Assembly (NCBI GenBank): GCA_017481495.1 | Contig: JAFUPC010000025.1 | Coordinates: forward strand, 34,768-98,767 | From: Clostridia bacterium | GTDB taxonomy: Bacteria; Bacillota; Clostridia; Oscillospirales; CAG-272 | Direction: 5' to 3' | DNA: 64,000 bases | Shown here: positions 37,227 to 46,146 of the stretch, in pieces | How positions within the stretch are numbered: the first letter of the stretch is position 1 | Layout: every line of letters starts with the position of its first letter | The notes under the pieces: generated by a model | What the model was told of the DNA's origin: nothing | The model's input: the letters and a program-made list of their open reading frames with translations, nothing else | Databases searched by the model: none | Position numbers and translations under genes: made by a program

Positions 37227-37379
37227 CCGGTAAATTGTACTGGTTTTATGTCCGCATCCCATATTTTTTGCGGTAACACCCAGTGTTGACACCCGTGGGA
37301 ACGCTGCCGCAGTGCCGGTGCGTTCCCATCTGTATTTTACCGGTTTCCCGGAAAACGGTTCTCCCCGCCGGGCTTTTTC
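37227..37379 (+). ncRNA. Structured leader RNA with terminator-like hairpin before livK
   Basis: Between promoter and livK lies a stretch able to form an enclosed junction. A closing helix CCGGTAAA (37227-37234) pairs with TTTACCGG (37336-37343). Inside are hairpins CCGCA/TGCGG (37252-37256/37269-37273), AACAC/GTGTT (37275-37279/37283-37287) and TGGGAACGC/GCGTTCCCA (37296-37304/37320-37328). Just after comes CCCGG/CCGGG (37347-37351/37368-37372) followed by CTTTTTCT, a terminator-like element. The closing helix's 3' arm can also pair with the terminator's 5' side, so the two could compete as in a riboswitch or attenuator. I do not recognise a known class; no clear T-box or SAM, TPP or cobalamin core is present. 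Confidence 0.5.
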
Positions 37380-37427
37380 TCCGCGCGGTGAAACATAAAA
37401 TCTTTTTATTACGAGAGGTAAACGATT

Positions 37428-38582
37428 ATGAAACGTTTCCACAGACTCTTTGCGCTGGCACTCTCCGTGGTTCTGTGTGCGTTCTGCTTCGCATCCTGCG
37501 GCGGCAGCGGCACAAACTACGCGGCATCCAACACCGAATACTTCATCGGCGGTACTGGCCCGCTGACCGGTGACGCATCTTCCTACGGCATTTCCGTACA
37601 GAACGGCGCACAGCTCGCCATCGACGAGATCAACGCAAACGGCGGCTTAAACGGTGTCCTCTTCCATTTTGAAATGAAAGACGACCAGGCAGGCGAAGAA
37701 GCTGCCGCAACCGGTTACACCGCACTGTATGAATCCGGTATGCAGCTCTCCATCGGTTCCGTCACCTCCGGCTCCTGCGCTTCTTTTGCAGACCGTGCAA
37801 AGGATGACGGTGTCCTGTTCATCTCCCCCTCCGCATCCGCGGCAAATGTCATTGCAACCAGCGAAAACGCATTCCGCGTCTGCTTCGGCGACCCCCAGCA
37901 GGGTACCCTTTCCGCTGACACACTGGTGGAACGCAGCGTCAAGGTCGGTGTCATCTATGATACCTCCGACCCCTATTCCACCGGTCTTTACACCGCATTT
38001 GAACTGCGCATGACCGAGCTCGGCAAGGTCAAGGATACCGACTATGTCGTCCGTACCTTTGACAAGGATTCCAACAAGGACTTCTCCACACAGGTCGCAG
38101 CGCTTGCAGATGCAGGTTGTGAGACCATTTACACGCCCATCTACTACACCGAAGCAGGTCTGATCGCAAAGGCCGCAGCCGCACAGGGCTTCAATGTCCC
38201 GATCTTCGGCAACGACGGTCTGGACGGTGTTGCGGATCAGCTTTCCTCCGACGTCACCGCGAACGTTGAATATATCACCCCGTTCGACGTCAACGCAACC
38301 GACGATGCGACCGTCGCATTCGTTACGGCATATGAAGCAAAGTACGGCTCCACGCCCGACCAGTTCGCCGCTGACGGTTACGATGCAGTCATGATTCTTT
38401 ATGCGGCAATGCAGAAAGCCGGTATTTCCGACGTCACCATGTCCGCATCCGCAATGGCTGACCTCATCCGCCCGGTTCTCACCTCCGCAGATTTCTCCTA
38501 CACCGGTCTGACTGGCAGCAACATGACATGGTCCGCTGACGGTTCCTGCAACAAGGACGCAAAGATCGTCAAGGTTCAGTAA
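37428..38582 (+). CDS. livK: Branched-chain amino acid-type ABC substrate-binding lipoprotein
   Basis: The 384-aa product has a lipoprotein signal (FCFASC, Cys near residue 24) and a type I periplasmic-binding fold: FIGGTGPLTGDASSYG, GAQLAIDEINANGG, SGSCASFADRAKD. It delivers branched-chain amino acids or related solutes to LivHMGF. Related systems bind urea, amides or aromatic acids, so the ligand is not certain. GAGAGGTAA precedes the ATG. Five consecutive genes (livK, H, M, G, F) form one operon. Confidence 0.92.
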   Translation: MKRFHRLFALALSVVLCAFCFASCGGSGTNYAASNTEYFIGGTGPLTGDASSYGISVQNGAQLAIDEINANGGLNGVLFHFEMKDDQAGEEAAATGYTALYESGMQLSIGSVTSGSCASFADRAKDDGVLFISPSASAANVIATSENAFRVCFGDPQQGTLSADTLVERSVKVGVIYDTSDPYSTGLYTAFELRMTELGKVKDTDYVVRTFDKDSNKDFSTQVAALADAGCETIYTPIYYTEAGLIAKAAAAQGFNVPIFGNDGLDGVADQLSSDVTANVEYITPFDVNATDDATVAFVTAYEAKYGSTPDQFAADGYDAVMILYAAMQKAGISDVTMSASAMADLIRPVLTSADFSYTGLTGSNMTWSADGSCNKDAKIVKVQ

Positions 38583-38707
38583 ATATCTGTCAATCTCCAT
38601 CGCAAAGCCATGACTCGATCGTGGCTTTGCATTCTGTCTTCCTGCCGCCGCATGAGGCGGTGAGAGGCTCCATACGATTTATTCCCCGAAACGAAAGGAA
38701 TCACTTT

Positions 38708-39571
38708 ATGAGCACACTGGTAAACGGTCTGTGCCTCGGCGGCATTTATGCTCTGATCGCACTGGGCTACACCATGGTCTACGGCATTGCGAAAATGCTG
38801 AATTTCGCGCACGGCGACATCATCATGATCGGCGCATATGCCATTATTTCCACCCTGTCCCTCACAGGAAACACCCTTGCGGCGATCATTGCGGCGATCA
38901 TCATCTGTACATTGCTCGGCGTTCTGACCGAACGGCTTGCCTACCGTCCGCTCCGCGGCGCTTCCCCACTTGCCGTCCTCATTACAGCCATTGGTGTTTC
39001 ATATCTTCTGCAGAGTATTGCACAGCTGATTTTCGGCGCGCAGTCCATCACCGTGGAGATCGGCTCACTGAATGCCGTCAACGTGCTCGGTGTTTCCATT
39101 CCGGTCTCCTCCCTCATCACGCTCGCTCTGTGCGTGGTCATCATGACGGCGCTGACACTGTTCATCACGAAGACCAAGCTCGGCTGTGCCATGCTTGCCG
39201 TTTCCGAAGACCGCGCGGCGGCTCAGCTGATGGGCATCAATACCAACATGATCATCACGCTGACCTTTGCCATCGGTTCAGCGCTCGCGGCATTCGCAAG
39301 CACGTTCTATCTGATGCAGATTCCCAGCGCCACCCCGACCCTCGGTTCCATGCCTGGCATCAAGGCGTTCACAGCGGCAGTCATCGGCGGTATCGGTTCC
39401 ATTCCGGGTGCGATGATCGGCGGCATCCTGCTCGGTGTCATTGAAAAATTCGCCCTATCCGTTCCCGCACTGGCACCCTACACAACTGCCATCGAATTCG
39501 GACTTCTGATCATCATCCTCCTTGTCAAGCCGACCGGACTTCTTGGCAAGAAGCGCCGCGAAAAGGTCTAA
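38708..39571 (+). CDS. livH: Branched-chain amino acid-type ABC permease LivH
   Basis: The 287-aa permease has about eight helices and the signature start LVNGLCLGGIYALIALGYTMVYGI with the NFAHGD motif. It pairs with LivM to form the channel. AAAGGAA precedes the ATG at 38708; an earlier in-frame start would lack a ribosome binding site. It lies 125 bp after livK, the widest gap in the operon. Confidence 0.93.
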   Translation: MSTLVNGLCLGGIYALIALGYTMVYGIAKMLNFAHGDIIMIGAYAIISTLSLTGNTLAAIIAAIIICTLLGVLTERLAYRPLRGASPLAVLITAIGVSYLLQSIAQLIFGAQSITVEIGSLNAVNVLGVSIPVSSLITLALCVVIMTALTLFITKTKLGCAMLAVSEDRAAAQLMGINTNMIITLTFAIGSALAAFASTFYLMQIPSATPTLGSMPGIKAFTAAVIGGIGSIPGAMIGGILLGVIEKFALSVPALAPYTTAIEFGLLIIILLVKPTGLLGKKRREKV

Positions 39572-39592
39572 CGAAAGGAGATCACCCGTATC

Positions 39593-40750
39593 ATGACAAC
39601 CCCCGTTTCCGCACCGGAAAAGAAAAAATTCCGTCTGAAATATTACATCAATTATCTCCTCGTCGGCGCATTCTTTCTGATCTTTCTCATCATGGACATG
39701 ACGATGGGACTCCGTACCTCTTCGGTTCAGCTGCTGGTCAAGATCGCGTATTCCATCATTCTGGCGGTTTCTTTGAACATGGTCGTCGGTTTTCTCGGCG
39801 AGCTGAGCCTCGGTCACGCCGGATTCATGTGCGTGGGCGCCTACATCGGCTGTTTCTGCGCCAATTATCTGCATAAGGTCATCCCCTCCCCGCTCGTTGT
39901 CCTGATTCTGGCAATGCTCATCGGCGGTGTCGTCGCGGCAGTGTTCGGATTTCTCATCGGTCTGCCGACCCTGCGCCTGAAAGGCGACTATCTCGCCATT
40001 GCGACGCTGGCATTCGGCGAAATCGTCCGTACCGTGTTCAAGAATCTCAATGCGTTCGGCGGCGCGCTCGGTTTGACGACGAAGCGTTACGACAATTCCC
40101 TTTACATCATCGCGTTTCTCGTGGTGCTTTTCACGCTGTTCGTCACGCAGAATCTGAAACGCTCCAAGCACGGCCGCGCCATTGAAGCCATCCGCGACAA
40201 CGAGATCGCCGCACGCGCGATGGGTGTCAACGTCACCTATTACAAGCTGATGGTGTTCATCATCGCCGCATTCTTCGCGGGCGTTGCGGGTGTCATTTAC
40301 GGACATCTTGTCACCCCGGTGTCCAATACGTTCTTCTCGTTCAATTATTCCATTGAAATTCTCGTCATGGTCGTTCTCGGCGGTATGGGCAATGTCTCCG
40401 GTTCCATTATCGCGGCGACACTTTTGACATTCATCAACGTCCAGCTGACGACCCAGTTGTCCGGCGATATGGCGGCGCTGAAATACCTCATTTACGCGCT
40501 CATCCTCATCGCGATGGTGCTCTGGAACAATGCGCCCGCACTGCGTGATGTCAGGGAAAAGTTCAGCCTCCACCGCTTGCTTGCTTTCCTCAACCGGAAG
40601 CTCCATCCTGCGGCAGAGACTCCGGATGCGCCCGAAATCGCGGACTGGGACAAGATTCCCACCAAAATTCCGATGGATGCCCTCCTCTCCACCGACATCA
40701 AGCCCGACCACACCTTTGAGGCTGACAAGCCCGAAAAGCCCTCCAAATAA
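39593..40750 (+). CDS. livM: Branched-chain amino acid-type ABC permease LivM
   Basis: The 385-aa second permease has the family's SLNMVVGFLGELSLGHAGFM and GLPTLRLKGDYLAIATLAFGE segments and about nine helices. It ends with an acidic/proline-rich cytoplasmic tail of about 60 residues (HPAAETPDAPEIADWDK), longer than usual. AAAGGAG precedes the ATG. It lies 21 bp after livH. Confidence 0.93.
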   Translation: MTTPVSAPEKKKFRLKYYINYLLVGAFFLIFLIMDMTMGLRTSSVQLLVKIAYSIILAVSLNMVVGFLGELSLGHAGFMCVGAYIGCFCANYLHKVIPSPLVVLILAMLIGGVVAAVFGFLIGLPTLRLKGDYLAIATLAFGEIVRTVFKNLNAFGGALGLTTKRYDNSLYIIAFLVVLFTLFVTQNLKRSKHGRAIEAIRDNEIAARAMGVNVTYYKLMVFIIAAFFAGVAGVIYGHLVTPVSNTFFSFNYSIEILVMVVLGGMGNVSGSIIAATLLTFINVQLTTQLSGDMAALKYLIYALILIAMVLWNNAPALRDVREKFSLHRLLAFLNRKLHPAAETPDAPEIADWDKIPTKIPMDALLSTDIKPDHTFEADKPEKPSK

Positions 40751-40768
40751 AGAAAGGAAATGTACCAG

Positions 40769-41536
40769 ATGAGCAATTATCTTCTTGAAACAAAAAATTT
40801 GAGCATTTCCTTCGGCGGTCTGAAAGCGGCACAGGATGTCAATCTGAAGATCACGAAAAATGAGCTTTACGGTCTGATCGGTCCCAACGGTGCCGGAAAA
40901 ACGACGGTCTTCAATATGCTGACTGGTGTCTACCGGCCGACCTCCGGTGAATTTTTCCTGGATGGCGAAAACCTGACCGGAAAAAGTGCCATCGACATCA
41001 ACCGCCGCGGCATCGCAAGAACCTTTCAGAATATCCGTCTGTTTTCCAATATGTCCGTCATCGACAATGTCCTTGTCGGCATGAGCAATCAGTCAAAATG
41101 CGGCATCTTCGCAAGCATTTTCCGCCTGCCCTCCTACTACCGCACAGAAAAGGAACTGCGCGAAAAAGCGCGCGCACTGCTTGATGTGTTCGGGCTGGAC
41201 GGGGAACGCAGAACGCTTGCATCCAATCTTCCCTACGGCAAACAGCGCAAACTGGAAATCGCGCGTGCGCTTGCGACCAATCCCAAGCTGTTGCTGCTGG
41301 ACGAGCCCGCCGCCGGCATGAACCCACAGGAAACGGCGGAGCTGATGGAGACCATCCGCTTCATCCGCGACCACTTCGACATGACCGTACTTCTCATCGA
41401 GCACGACATGAGTCTCGTATCCGGTATCTGCGACGAGCTGACGGTGTTGAATTTCGGCACGACGCTGGCACAGGGCAGTGTTTCCGACGTCCTGCACAAT
41501 CCGGAGGTCGTGCGCGCATACCTCGGCGATGAATGA
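40769..41536 (+). CDS. livG: Branched-chain amino acid-type ABC ATPase LivG
   Basis: The 255-aa ATPase has Walker A GPNGAGKTT, Q-loop ARTFQNIRLF, a signature close to NLPYGKQRKLEIAR (LivG-type, replacing the usual LSGGQ), Walker B LLLLDEPAAGM and H-loop LIEHDM. The start at 40769 is chosen over the ATG three codons earlier, which would overlap the AAAGGAAA site. Confidence 0.93.
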   Translation: MSNYLLETKNLSISFGGLKAAQDVNLKITKNELYGLIGPNGAGKTTVFNMLTGVYRPTSGEFFLDGENLTGKSAIDINRRGIARTFQNIRLFSNMSVIDNVLVGMSNQSKCGIFASIFRLPSYYRTEKELREKARALLDVFGLDGERRTLASNLPYGKQRKLEIARALATNPKLLLLDEPAAGMNPQETAELMETIRFIRDHFDMTVLLIEHDMSLVSGICDELTVLNFGTTLAQGSVSDVLHNPEVVRAYLGDE

Positions 41537-41549
41537 GAAAGGAGCCCCA

Positions 41550-42260
41550 ATGTCTTTATTAACTGTCGAAAATCTGGAGGTCTGCTACGGCCTCATCCGC
41601 GCCATCAAGGGCGTTTCTTTCCATGTCGATGAGGGCGAGATCGTGTCTCTCATCGGCGCGAACGGTGCCGGAAAAACCACCATCATGCACGCAGTGTGCA
41701 ATCTGATCCCCAAAGCCGCGGGAACGGTCTCTTTCATGGGCAATGACATCACGGAAACGGCGGCACACAAGCTCGTTCCGATGGGCATTGCGCAAGTTCC
41801 GGAGGGACGGCGTATTTTCCAGGAGCTGACCGTTGCGGAAAATCTGCGTCTGGGCGCCTACACCCGTTCCGACAAAAAAGAAATCGAAGAAACCAGAGAA
41901 AAAATGTACGAGCGCTTCCCCATCTTAAAGGAACGCGCAAAGCAGATCGCCGGCACGCTTTCCGGCGGTGAACAGCAGATGCTCGCTATGAGCCGTGCGC
42001 TGATGTCCCACCCGAAGCTTCTGCTCCTTGACGAGCCGAGTATGGGTCTTTCTCCTCTATATGTCAACATCATCTTTGACATGATCAAACAGGTCAATGC
42101 GGAGGGCACAACGGTGCTTCTGGTCGAACAGAACGCAAAGAAAGCGCTTGCCATCGCGGATCGCGCGTATGTATTGGAGATCGGCAAGATCGCCCGGACC
42201 GGTACCGGGGCTGAATTGCTGGCTGACGACAGCATCCGCCGCGCATACCTCGGAGACTGA
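41550..42260 (+). CDS. livF: Branched-chain amino acid-type ABC ATPase LivF
   Basis: The 236-aa second ATPase has Walker A GANGAGKTT, signature LSGGEQQMLAMSRAL, Walker B LLLLDEPSMGL and the LivF-type VEQNAKKAL. It heterodimerises with LivG. AAAGGAG precedes the ATG, which lies 13 bp after livG. Confidence 0.93.
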   Translation: MSLLTVENLEVCYGLIRAIKGVSFHVDEGEIVSLIGANGAGKTTIMHAVCNLIPKAAGTVSFMGNDITETAAHKLVPMGIAQVPEGRRIFQELTVAENLRLGAYTRSDKKEIEETREKMYERFPILKERAKQIAGTLSGGEQQMLAMSRALMSHPKLLLLDEPSMGLSPLYVNIIFDMIKQVNAEGTTVLLVEQNAKKALAIADRAYVLEIGKIARTGTGAELLADDSIRRAYLGD

Positions 42261-42272
42261 TTTTTTCAAGAT

Positions 42273-43094
42273 ATGAAACAAGAAATCTTTGATTCTACAC
42301 CCACATATCATCTTCCCCCGGAGATTGTCACGCTGGTCGGCAATCTCCCTTTTTCGGAAAACACCGTCGGGATGTCGGATTCCCATGTCCTCATTTATCC
42401 GGATTCCGTTCTGAAAATCGAACCTGTCAACCCGACCTCCGTGCGGGAGGCGCAGATGCTTTCCTGGCTGGACGACCGCCTGCCCGCGCCGCGTGTGCGG
42501 TGCTGTGTCACCGAAAACGGCATCCAGTATCTTCTGATGACCCGCCTGAACGGAAAAATAGCGTGCGACCGGGATTATCTTTCCGCCCCGCGCCGGCTTG
42601 CAGGACTGTTGGCAGAAGCCCTTGAAACCGTCTGGTCGCTTGATGTTTCCGGCTGTCCGCACACGACAACGCTTGACGACCGTCTTGCCTTTGACCGCCG
42701 GGTGCTGGAAAACGGGGACGAAGCCGCGCTCTGTGCGCCCATTGCGTACCGCGGACACCGTTTTCCCGATGCGTACCGGCTATATGAATGGCTGCTTGCC
42801 AACCGCCCGACGGAGCATCCCGCGTTTTCGCACGGGGACTTCTGCCTGCCGAATGTCTTCTTTTCGGGCGATACGCTGTCGGGATTCCTTGATCTCGGAC
42901 AGGCGGGCATTTCCGACCGCGCGTATGACCTTGCCCTCTGTCTCCGCAGTCTGTGGTACAATCTGGCGGGCGTTTACGGCGGGGCGGCTTCTCCCGATGC
43001 GGAAACCGATGCGCTTCTGCTCTTCGATGCGCTCGGCATCCGGCCGGATTTTGATGTGTTGGATTATTACAATTTACTTGATCTGATAGGATGA
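42273..43094 (+). CDS. APH(3')-like phosphotransferase
   Basis: The 273-aa kinase resembles aminoglycoside 3'-phosphotransferases: VGMSDSHVLIY (nucleotide loop), VLKIE (Lys), FSHGDFCLPNVFF (catalytic Asp and Asn) and GFLDLGQAGISDRAYDLA (metal Asp). The length matches APH(3'). Related proteins in gut Firmicutes may phosphorylate aminoglycosides or other small hydroxyl compounds; resistance is not shown. It starts 12 bp after livF with no clear ribosome binding site, so its translation probably depends on coupling to livF. Confidence 0.8.
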   Translation: MKQEIFDSTPTYHLPPEIVTLVGNLPFSENTVGMSDSHVLIYPDSVLKIEPVNPTSVREAQMLSWLDDRLPAPRVRCCVTENGIQYLLMTRLNGKIACDRDYLSAPRRLAGLLAEALETVWSLDVSGCPHTTTLDDRLAFDRRVLENGDEAALCAPIAYRGHRFPDAYRLYEWLLANRPTEHPAFSHGDFCLPNVFFSGDTLSGFLDLGQAGISDRAYDLALCLRSLWYNLAGVYGGAASPDAETDALLLFDALGIRPDFDVLDYYNLLDLIG

Positions 43095-43106
43095 AGAAAC
43101 ATCACG

Positions 43107-44150
43107 ATGTTATATTTTGAAAGCGACTACACCGAAGGTGCGCATCCCGCCGTACTTGCGCATCTTGTAAAAACAAACATGGAGCATCTTTCCGGCTACG
43201 GAAACGACCGCTATACCGAATCCGCCAAAGAGAAGATCCGTCATGCAATCGGATGTCCTGATGCTGATGTCTTTTTCCTTGTCGGCGGAACCCAGACAAA
43301 CAAGACTGTCATCGCCTCTCTTCTGCGGCCGTTTGAGGGCGCCATAACGGCGGAATCGGGACACATCGCCCAGCACGAAGCGGGTGCCATCGAAAATTCC
43401 GGACACAAGGTTCTCCCCCTGCCCGCCAAAGACGGACGGTTGGATGCAGACACGCTGTCCATGTATCTGCAACGTTTTTTTACCGACGAAAACCATGAGC
43501 ATATGGTCATCCCCGGCATGGTCTACATCTCCCACCCGACCGAATACGGTACATTGTATTCAAAAGACGGCCTTGCCGCCCTGCATGCCGTGTGCAAAGC
43601 GTGGAATTTACCCCTCTACATCGATGGTGCCCGGCTCGGATACGGCATCGCTTCCCCATCGTCCGACATGACCCTGTCCGACATCGCCGCAAACTGCGAT
43701 GCGTTCTATATCGGCGGAACCAAGGTCGGCGCGCTGTGCGGAGAAGCGGTCGTTTTTCCACAGAAAAACACATCCCCGAAAGGCTTTTTCACGACCATCA
43801 AGCAGAACGGCGCACTTCTTGCAAAGGGCCGCCTGACCGGCGTGCAGTTTGATGCGCTGTTCACGGAAGATGAAAACGGCGAACCCCTGTATCTGTCCAT
43901 CAGCCGTCACGCGATTGTCTGCGCAGAGAAACTGCGGGCAGTCTTCCGCGAAAAGGGGTATCGCTTCCATGCCGAAACGCCGACCAACCAGATTTTCGTG
44001 ATTCTGGAAAACGGGCAGATGGAGCGGCTTGCAAAGCAGGTGACGTTCAGCTATTGGGAGCCGTATGACGATACCCACACGGTCGTGCGGTTTGCGACCT
44101 CGTGGGCAACTGACCCCGCCGATATTGATGAACTGCGGGATATTCTCTGA
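43107..44150 (+). CDS. Low-specificity L-threonine aldolase-like PLP enzyme
   Basis: The 347-aa enzyme belongs to the beta-eliminating lyase/threonine aldolase family, which splits threonine or allo-threonine to glycine and acetaldehyde. Signals are FESDYTEGAHPAV, FFLVGGTQTNKTVI, the HIAQHEAGAIENSGHK region, YIDGARLGYG (Asp/Arg contacting PLP) and the Schiff-base Lys in GGTKVGALCGEA. It is 12 bp downstream of the APH-like gene, so these two form the tail of the liv transcript. Confidence 0.88.
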   Translation: MLYFESDYTEGAHPAVLAHLVKTNMEHLSGYGNDRYTESAKEKIRHAIGCPDADVFFLVGGTQTNKTVIASLLRPFEGAITAESGHIAQHEAGAIENSGHKVLPLPAKDGRLDADTLSMYLQRFFTDENHEHMVIPGMVYISHPTEYGTLYSKDGLAALHAVCKAWNLPLYIDGARLGYGIASPSSDMTLSDIAANCDAFYIGGTKVGALCGEAVVFPQKNTSPKGFFTTIKQNGALLAKGRLTGVQFDALFTEDENGEPLYLSISRHAIVCAEKLRAVFREKGYRFHAETPTNQIFVILENGQMERLAKQVTFSYWEPYDDTHTVVRFATSWATDPADIDELRDIL

Positions 44151-44194
44151 TGCCGATTGATTTGTGAACAATTTGTATCTTTTGGGAAAAGTAC

Positions 44195-44223
44195 TTGAAA
44201 TATCTACCTTTTTGGTGTATAAT
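44195..44223 (+). promoter_or_regulatory. SigA-type promoter of the rubredoxin gene
   Basis: TTGAAA, a 17-bp spacer ending GTG, TATAAT. It lies 53 bp before the rubredoxin start. Confidence 0.78.
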
Positions 44224-44275
44224 TAAAACATACCGGGAAACCGGAATATTCACACACACGAAAGGAATTACCGTT

Positions 44276-44437
44276 ATGAAAAAATACATCTGTGAAGTCT
44301 GCGGCTGGGAGTACGACGAGGCACTCGGCGATCCGGAACACGGCATCGCGCCCGGCACGAAATACGAGGATCTCCCCGACGATTTTGAATGTCCCCTGTG
44401 CGGTGTCTCCAAGGACAACATCGTCGAAGCGGAATAA
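44276..44437 (+). CDS. Rubredoxin
   Basis: The 53-aa protein has both Cys pairs of a one-iron rubredoxin: CEVC (Cys6, Cys9) and CPLC (Cys39, Cys42), with the Tyr/Trp/Pro core residues between them ([15 protein letters not shown]). It is a soluble electron carrier, in anaerobes often feeding peroxide- or superoxide-reducing enzymes. AAAGGAA precedes the ATG. It is followed after 18 bp by a [2Fe-2S] protein gene, so the two are likely co-expressed. Confidence 0.95.
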   Translation: MKKYICEVCGWEYDEALGDPEHGIAPGTKYEDLPDDFECPLCGVSKDNIVEAE

Positions 44438-44455
44438 ACGGGGGAATCGGCTCCG

Positions 44456-44665
44456 ATGAAAGAAAATTACCTCATCTGCAAGTGCAAGCAGGTGTCCTAC
44501 GCAGACATCGCCGACGCACTGCACGACCACGAACAGTTTGACAGCGTTCTCGCCGCGTTCGAGAGTGTGCGCGAAGTCACCCACTGCTCTACCGGCTGCG
44601 GCGGCTGTCACGACAAAGTGCTCGATGTCATTTCCGACATCATGATGGGACACGAACCCGCATAA
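44456..44665 (+). CDS. BFD-like [2Fe-2S] protein
   Basis: The 69-aa protein has the BFD-like pattern CKC (Cys8, Cys10) and GCGGC (Cys48, Cys51), with an extra Cys44. The domain normally binds one [2Fe-2S] cluster; known members are bacterioferritin-associated ferredoxin and parts of nitrite reductase or NifU. No bacterioferritin is nearby, so its partner may be the rubredoxin or another redox protein. A GGGGGA site precedes the ATG. Confidence 0.88.
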   Translation: MKENYLICKCKQVSYADIADALHDHEQFDSVLAAFESVREVTHCSTGCGGCHDKVLDVISDIMMGHEPA

Positions 44666-44671
44666 TCATGC

Positions 44672-44707
44672 AAGGAGACTGCCATTTTCGCGGCAATCTC
44701 CTTTTTT
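44672..44707 (+). terminator. Intrinsic terminator after the rubredoxin/[2Fe-2S] pair
   Basis: AAGGAGAcTGCC pairs with GGCAaTCTCCTT and is followed by T-rich sequence. It ends just before the remnant on the other strand. Confidence 0.85.
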
Positions 44708-44709
44708 AT

Positions 44710-45046
44710 TTATTCGTTTCGGGATATGGTATACAGCGAGTGGAAATATCCTCTCTGCGCCATCAGCTCGTCAAACGTCCCCATTTCCACGATCCTGCCG
44801 TCTTTCATGGCGAGGATCCCGCCATAAGAAAACGACACCCCGAAAAAGCATATGTCGTCCGTATGCGCAAGCGGCAGAATCGCTTTGGGTTCTTCTTTTT
44901 TCGTATGCTCGTTCAGCACATCCGACATCTTTTCCATCAGCGTAACCGCCGCACGGAATGCACCGATGTGTTTCGGCAAGCTGTTCCTGTGTGAAGCCGT
45001 GCTCATGCCTGTGGCGGCGGATGTTTTCGGCTATTTTCAGTTTCAT
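44710..45046 (-). pseudogene. Remnant: XRE-type HTH start joined to a gutted ABC exporter end
   Basis: The minus strand begins with an XRE-like helix-turn-helix start (MKLKIAENIRRHRHEHGFTQ) that is cut off after about 30 residues. In another frame there follow pieces of an ABC exporter. One is the linker before the nucleotide-binding domain (AFRAAVTLMEKMSDVL, then DICFFGVSFSY). It runs straight into the C-terminal end (ILAMKDGRIVEMGTFDEL, YFHSLYTISRNE). Walker A, signature and Walker B are all missing. The promoter (45077-45105) and AAAGG before the ATG are still intact. It is best explained by at least two deletions that fused two genes. Confidence 0.75.
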
Positions 45047-45076
45047 AAAAAATCCCCTTTCTCTGGTATGTACGAT

Positions 45077-45105
45077 ATTATACCATAAGTAAGGGGATAT
45101 TTCAA
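45077..45105 (-). promoter_or_regulatory. Intact SigA-type promoter ahead of the XRE/ABC remnant
   Basis: Minus strand: TTGAAA, a 17-bp spacer ending TATGG, TATAAT. It still points at the truncated XRE-type start. Confidence 0.78.
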
Positions 45106-45168
45106 CGCACCGGCAGTATGAATCGTCGGGTGATTTTTCAACCTGCGGTATGAATTTGGAGCGGAATC

Positions 45169-45939
45169 TTAGTCATGCTTCCCAATCGCCCGCAGAATCT
45201 CCATCGCCCGTCCGGGGTCGTTGGAGGTGAACAGCTTCGCGCCGAGCTTCACACACGTCTCAAAATGTTCTGGTTCTCTGACACCGGCACCTGCCCACGG
45301 TTCGATGCCGCGTTCGATGAGATACCGGTAATTGTCCGCGTTGCGGTCGTCAAAGATGCAGGCGCAGTACAGATATTCATCGGGATTGCGTTCCACATTG
45401 CGCATGATGGAATACGGGTAAAAGCCGTGCAGTAGAAATTTCCCGCCGGAAATACGGTCGGCATAATCGAGCACATACGCATCAAAGCTGTTGATGATGG
45501 TCTTTGGGATCCAGTCGTATTTCTCCACCAGCTTCAAAGTTTCCCATACACAGCGGCGGCAGCGGTCTTCGTTTCCGGGAACCAGATATTCCTTGATTTC
45601 CAGATTCACCATCACATCCCGCTCCACCGCAAAACGCAGAAATTCCTCCAATGTCGTTATTTCGGAGAATGCGCCGTGTGGATTGCAGTTGACGTTCCGC
45701 AATTCCTCATAAGTAAAGTCCGCAATCCGTCCCACGCTGTCGGTCGTCCGGTCAACTTTGTCGTCGTGCATCAGGACAAGAACATTGTCCTTTGTCAGAT
45801 GGATGTCGGTCTCGATCATATCGACACCGCAGTCGGCAGCGGCGGCAAACGACTCGCGCGTATTTTCCGCAATCCGATCCGGATACCCGCGGTGTCCTGC
45901 GACACTGACCGGGTTCTTGTAGGGTAATGTCATTTTCAT
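45169..45939 (-). CDS. Glycerophosphodiester phosphodiesterase
   Basis: The 256-aa enzyme hydrolyses glycerophosphodiesters to glycerol-3-phosphate and an alcohol. The GDPD signature is intact: AGHRGYPDRIAENTRESF (catalytic His and metal Glu), ETDIHLTKDNVLVLMHDD (Glu/Asp and the second catalytic His), and LEIKEYL (metal Glu). No signal peptide is seen, so it is cytoplasmic (UgpQ-like). AAAGGAG precedes the ATG. No glycerol-3-phosphate transporter lies next to it. Confidence 0.92.
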   Translation of the reverse strand: MKMTLPYKNPVSVAGHRGYPDRIAENTRESFAAAADCGVDMIETDIHLTKDNVLVLMHDDKVDRTTDSVGRIADFTYEELRNVNCNPHGAFSEITTLEEFLRFAVERDVMVNLEIKEYLVPGNEDRCRRCVWETLKLVEKYDWIPKTIINSFDAYVLDYADRISGGKFLLHGFYPYSIMRNVERNPDEYLYCACIFDDRNADNYRYLIERGIEPWAGAGVREPEHFETCVKLGAKLFTSNDPGRAMEILRAIGKHD

Positions 45940-46146
45940 GTTGTTTTCGCTCCTTTGGAATCGGTGAGATTCAGTATAGATATTATATCACCTTACCGTC
46001 AGTTTGTAAAGACTTTTTTCATAAGTATGAACAAAACTTTCGCACAGTAAAAGTTATCTCCTTAATACGGACAGAAAACCTGCACCCAAAAAATCATCGT
46101 CGATTATGCCCGTGAACCGTTCACTTTTACAATCAGATAAAATCGA

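Noticed and set aside
37220..37400. Leader considered as a T-box for branched-chain amino acids
   Set aside because: The T-box core (AGGGTGGNACCGCG) is not present; TGGGAACGC only superficially resembles part of it.
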